Assembly (NCBI RefSeq): GCF_004348995.1
Contig: NZ_SMKQ01000009.1
Location: forward strand, 1 to 64,000
Direction of reading: 5' to 3'
Length of the DNA: 64,000 bases
Origin: Nonomuraea terrae
GTDB lineage: Bacteria; Actinomycetota; Actinomycetes; Streptosporangiales; Streptosporangiaceae
Below, in pieces: positions 62,182 through 64,000 of this stretch. The notes beneath the pieces were generated by a model. It had not been told where the DNA came from. It was given only the letters and a program-made list of their open reading frames with translations, and did no database searches. The translations under genes were made by a program, and so were the position numbers. The stretch's first letter is position 1. The number at the start of each line of letters is the position of its first letter.

Positions 62182-63159
62182 TCAAGGCGTGCTCTCCTCG
62201 GTGTCTACCAACAGGTGCCGGGGCGCGCTCCCCGGCGGGCGATGCGCCAGGCCGACGGCGTCGGCCAGGCGCTGGAAGCCGCGGGCCCTCAGCAGGTCCT
62301 CCAGCTCGCGTTCGATGCGCAGGCAGGCGTACGGGTCGTGGAACAGCGCCGTGCCGACGCCGACCACGCAGGCGCCCGCGAGGACGAGCTGGAAGGCGTC
62401 GCGGCCGCTCATCACGCCGCCGATGCCGATGAGCGGCACCCCGGGGAGGGCGGCGTGGACCTGCCAGACACACCGTACGGCCAGCGGCAGGATGGCCGGC
62501 CCCGACAGGCCGCCGGTGACGGCGGCGAGCGAGGGCCGCAGCGCCTCGGTGTCGATGGCCATGCCCAGCGGATTGTTGATCATGGACAGCGCGTCGGCCC
62601 CGGCGTCCACGCAGGCCCGCGCGACGGCGACGATGTCGGCCACGTCGGGCGCGAGCTTGGCGACGACCGGCACGTCGTAGCGCATGATCGAGCGTACGGA
62701 GGCGATCACCTCGGCGGCGGCGCTGCCCTCGCGCGCGAACACGCGCCCGCGATCCTCCATGTTCGGGCAGGAAAGGTTGACCTCCAGCGCGGTCACCCCG
62801 GGCGCGTCGGCGAGCCTGCGGGCCAGCTCGGAGTACTCGGCGACGGTGCCGCCGCCGATCGAGACGATGGTCTTGATGCCGCGCTGGGCCAGCCAGGGCA
62901 GCTCGCGCTCCAGGAACGCGTCGATGCCCGGCCCCTGCAGCCCGACGGCGTTGAGCATGCCGGAGGGCGTCTCGGCCATGCGCGGCGTGGGCCGGCCGGC
63001 GCGCGGCGCCATGGTGATCGAGCGGGTGGTCAGCGCGCCGAGCCGGTGCAGGTCGAAGAACTGCGCGAGCTCCCGGCCGGAGGAGGCGCAGCCGGCGGCC
63101 GTGGTGACCGGGTTCGCCAGCTCCACGTGCGCCAGAAATGTCCTCATATCAACCGACAT
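62182..63159 (-). CDS. pyrD: Dihydroorotate dehydrogenase (class 1B-like)
   Basis: A 325-aa FMN enzyme. LANPVTTAAGCASSGRELAQ, VGLQGPGIDAFLE, EVNLSCPNMEDRG with the catalytic Cys of class 1 enzymes, NNPLGMAID and GIGGVMSGRDAFQLVLAG. Co-encoded with pyrK, so probably the NAD-dependent 1B heterotetramer. ATG 63159 overlaps pyrK by 11 bp and has GGAGG about 10 nt upstream; ATG 63147 is the alternative. Confidence 0.94.
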   Translation of the reverse strand: MSVDMRTFLAHVELANPVTTAAGCASSGRELAQFFDLHRLGALTTRSITMAPRAGRPTPRMAETPSGMLNAVGLQGPGIDAFLERELPWLAQRGIKTIVSIGGGTVAEYSELARRLADAPGVTALEVNLSCPNMEDRGRVFAREGSAAAEVIASVRSIMRYDVPVVAKLAPDVADIVAVARACVDAGADALSMINNPLGMAIDTEALRPSLAAVTGGLSGPAILPLAVRCVWQVHAALPGVPLIGIGGVMSGRDAFQLVLAGACVVGVGTALFHDPYACLRIERELEDLLRARGFQRLADAVGLAHRPPGSAPRHLLVDTEESTP

Positions 63160-64000
63160 GTCGCACACCGCCTCCGGGGGCGCCGAGCGCGTCGAACGGG
63201 ATCGTCCCCACGTCCTCGAAACGCACCCGCTCCCCGCGGAACACCGGCCCCTCGGCGCACGCCCGGACCATCCTGGTGGCCCCGTCATCGCCGATGACCG
63301 GAAGCACGCAGGTCATGCAGACGCCGATCCCGCAGGCCATCGACTCCTCCACCGCCACCTGCACCGGGATGTCGAACTCCATCGCCACCGCCGTCACCGC
63401 CCGCAGCGTCTCCATCGGCGCGCACGCGTAGACCGCGTCGGCCCGCGTGTCGGCGATCACCGACGGCAGCGCGTCGGTGACCTTGCCGCGCAGGCCGAGC
63501 GAGCCGTCCTCGGTGGTCAGCGTGGTCGTCGTGGCCATCCGGCGTGCCCGCATCGCCCCGAACACCCGCTCCGCCCCGGCGCCGCCGAGCACGAAGTCGA
63601 CCCGGCAGCCCCGCGCCAGCAGCGCGTCGGCCAGCGGGAAGAGCACGGCGGAGCCGTACTCGGAGCCGACCAGCACGCAGTGGGCGGGGTCGCGGGGCAG
63701 CGGGAACGGCCGCCCGAGCGGCCCGACCAGGTCGAGCGTGTCACGGGCGCGCCGCTCGGCCAGCCAGGCCGTGCCGGGGCCGCGCATGGTGAAGACGAGC
63801 TCGACCGTGCCGCCGTAGTCGGCCTTCACGTCGTGGATGGACAGCGCACGGCGCGTCACCATCGACGTGTGGGGCCCGCCGACCGCCACCGAGACGAAGT
63901 GACCGGGCCGGTAACGCTCGGCGATGCCGGGCGCCACTACCGTCAGCGCATGGTAGGCGTCGACCCGGCGCGTCGTCAGCACCGTGCCCGTCACCTGCAC
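63149..64000 (-). CDS. pyrK: Dihydroorotate dehydrogenase electron-transfer subunit (start at window edge)
   Basis: About 283 residues are visible. FAD domain with RPGHFVSVAVGG and RRALSIHD, NAD part with VLVGSEYGSAVLFPLADALLARG, and a C-terminal [2Fe-2S] loop MACGIGVCMTCVLPV followed by a later Cys (VRACAEGPVF). It passes electrons from PyrD to NAD. A GTG at 64000 may be the true start, but the gene could extend past the window edge. Confidence 0.92.
   Translation of the reverse strand: MQVTGTVLTTRRVDAYHALTVVAPGIAERYRPGHFVSVAVGGPHTSMVTRRALSIHDVKADYGGTVELVFTMRGPGTAWLAERRARDTLDLVGPLGRPFPLPRDPAHCVLVGSEYGSAVLFPLADALLARGCRVDFVLGGAGAERVFGAMRARRMATTTTLTTEDGSLGLRGKVTDALPSVIADTRADAVYACAPMETLRAVTAVAMEFDIPVQVAVEESMACGIGVCMTCVLPVIGDDGATRMVRACAEGPVFRGERVRFEDVGTIPFDALGAPGGGVRHVG

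Overview
The window is high-GC actinobacterial DNA. mihF next to gmk and rpoZ, a pyrK-pyrD-pyrF run, a ribD-ribE-ribM-ribBA-ribH operon under an FMN riboswitch, GTG starts with 4-bp ATGA/GTGA junctions and rare TTA codons all fit a filamentous actinomycete. A member of the Streptosporangiales such as Nonomuraea is my guess, not something the sequence proves. The window divides into an accessory biosynthetic half (about 1-29040) and a mostly core half (about 29250-64000).

Accessory half: a gene cluster for a heavily oxidised, glycosylated terpenoid, cut by the left window edge. From the left: an EryCIII/DesVII-like glycosyltransferase and an MFS exporter (+ strand), then on the - strand five deoxyaminosugar genes (4-ketoreductase, 3,5-epimerase, N-methyltransferase, aminotransferase, 2,3-dehydratase) joined to an FAD epoxidase-like gene. 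A UbiA-family membrane enzyme stands alone on the + strand. A long - strand operon follows: GGPP-synthase-like polyprenyl synthase, extended SDR, squalene-hopene-cyclase-like protein, three P450s, a second glycosyltransferase, a fourth P450 and two PhyH dioxygenases. A third - strand unit holds ispH, dxs, ispG, two P450s and a [3Fe-4S] ferredoxin. Proposed logic (inference): the MEP genes raise IPP/DMAPP, the synthase makes a C20 or longer diphosphate, the flavoenzyme epoxidises it, the SHC-like cyclase (ESED in place of DxDD) and the UbiA enzyme fold it, six P450s and two Fe(II)/2-oxoglutarate dioxygenases decorate it, and two glycosyltransferases add sugars, one probably a 3-(di)methylamino-2,3,6-trideoxy-L-hexose. 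The gene set recalls the phenalinolactone and brasilicardin diterpenoid clusters, but the aminosugar, the dioxygenase pair and the cyclase motif suggest a different product. No regulator, PKS, NRPS or aromatic-acceptor gene is visible.

Core half: an LLM-family oxidoreductase, an EEP-family membrane protein, a run of CO-dehydrogenase-type accessory genes (MoxR ATPase, VWA, XdhC, MocA-like) without structural genes, a PH-like membrane protein, the riboflavin operon, a large secreted beta-helix protein with ricin-type lectin domains, an MpaB-like protein, rpe, a PAP2 phosphatase, rsmB-fmt-def, two related unknown genes, a degenerate priA, metK, a small unknown, coaBC-rpoZ-gmk-mihF, a GH15 hydrolase and pyrF-pyrD-pyrK reaching the right edge. 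Most genes are on the - strand. I found no tRNA, rRNA, CRISPR array, insertion sequence or attachment site.
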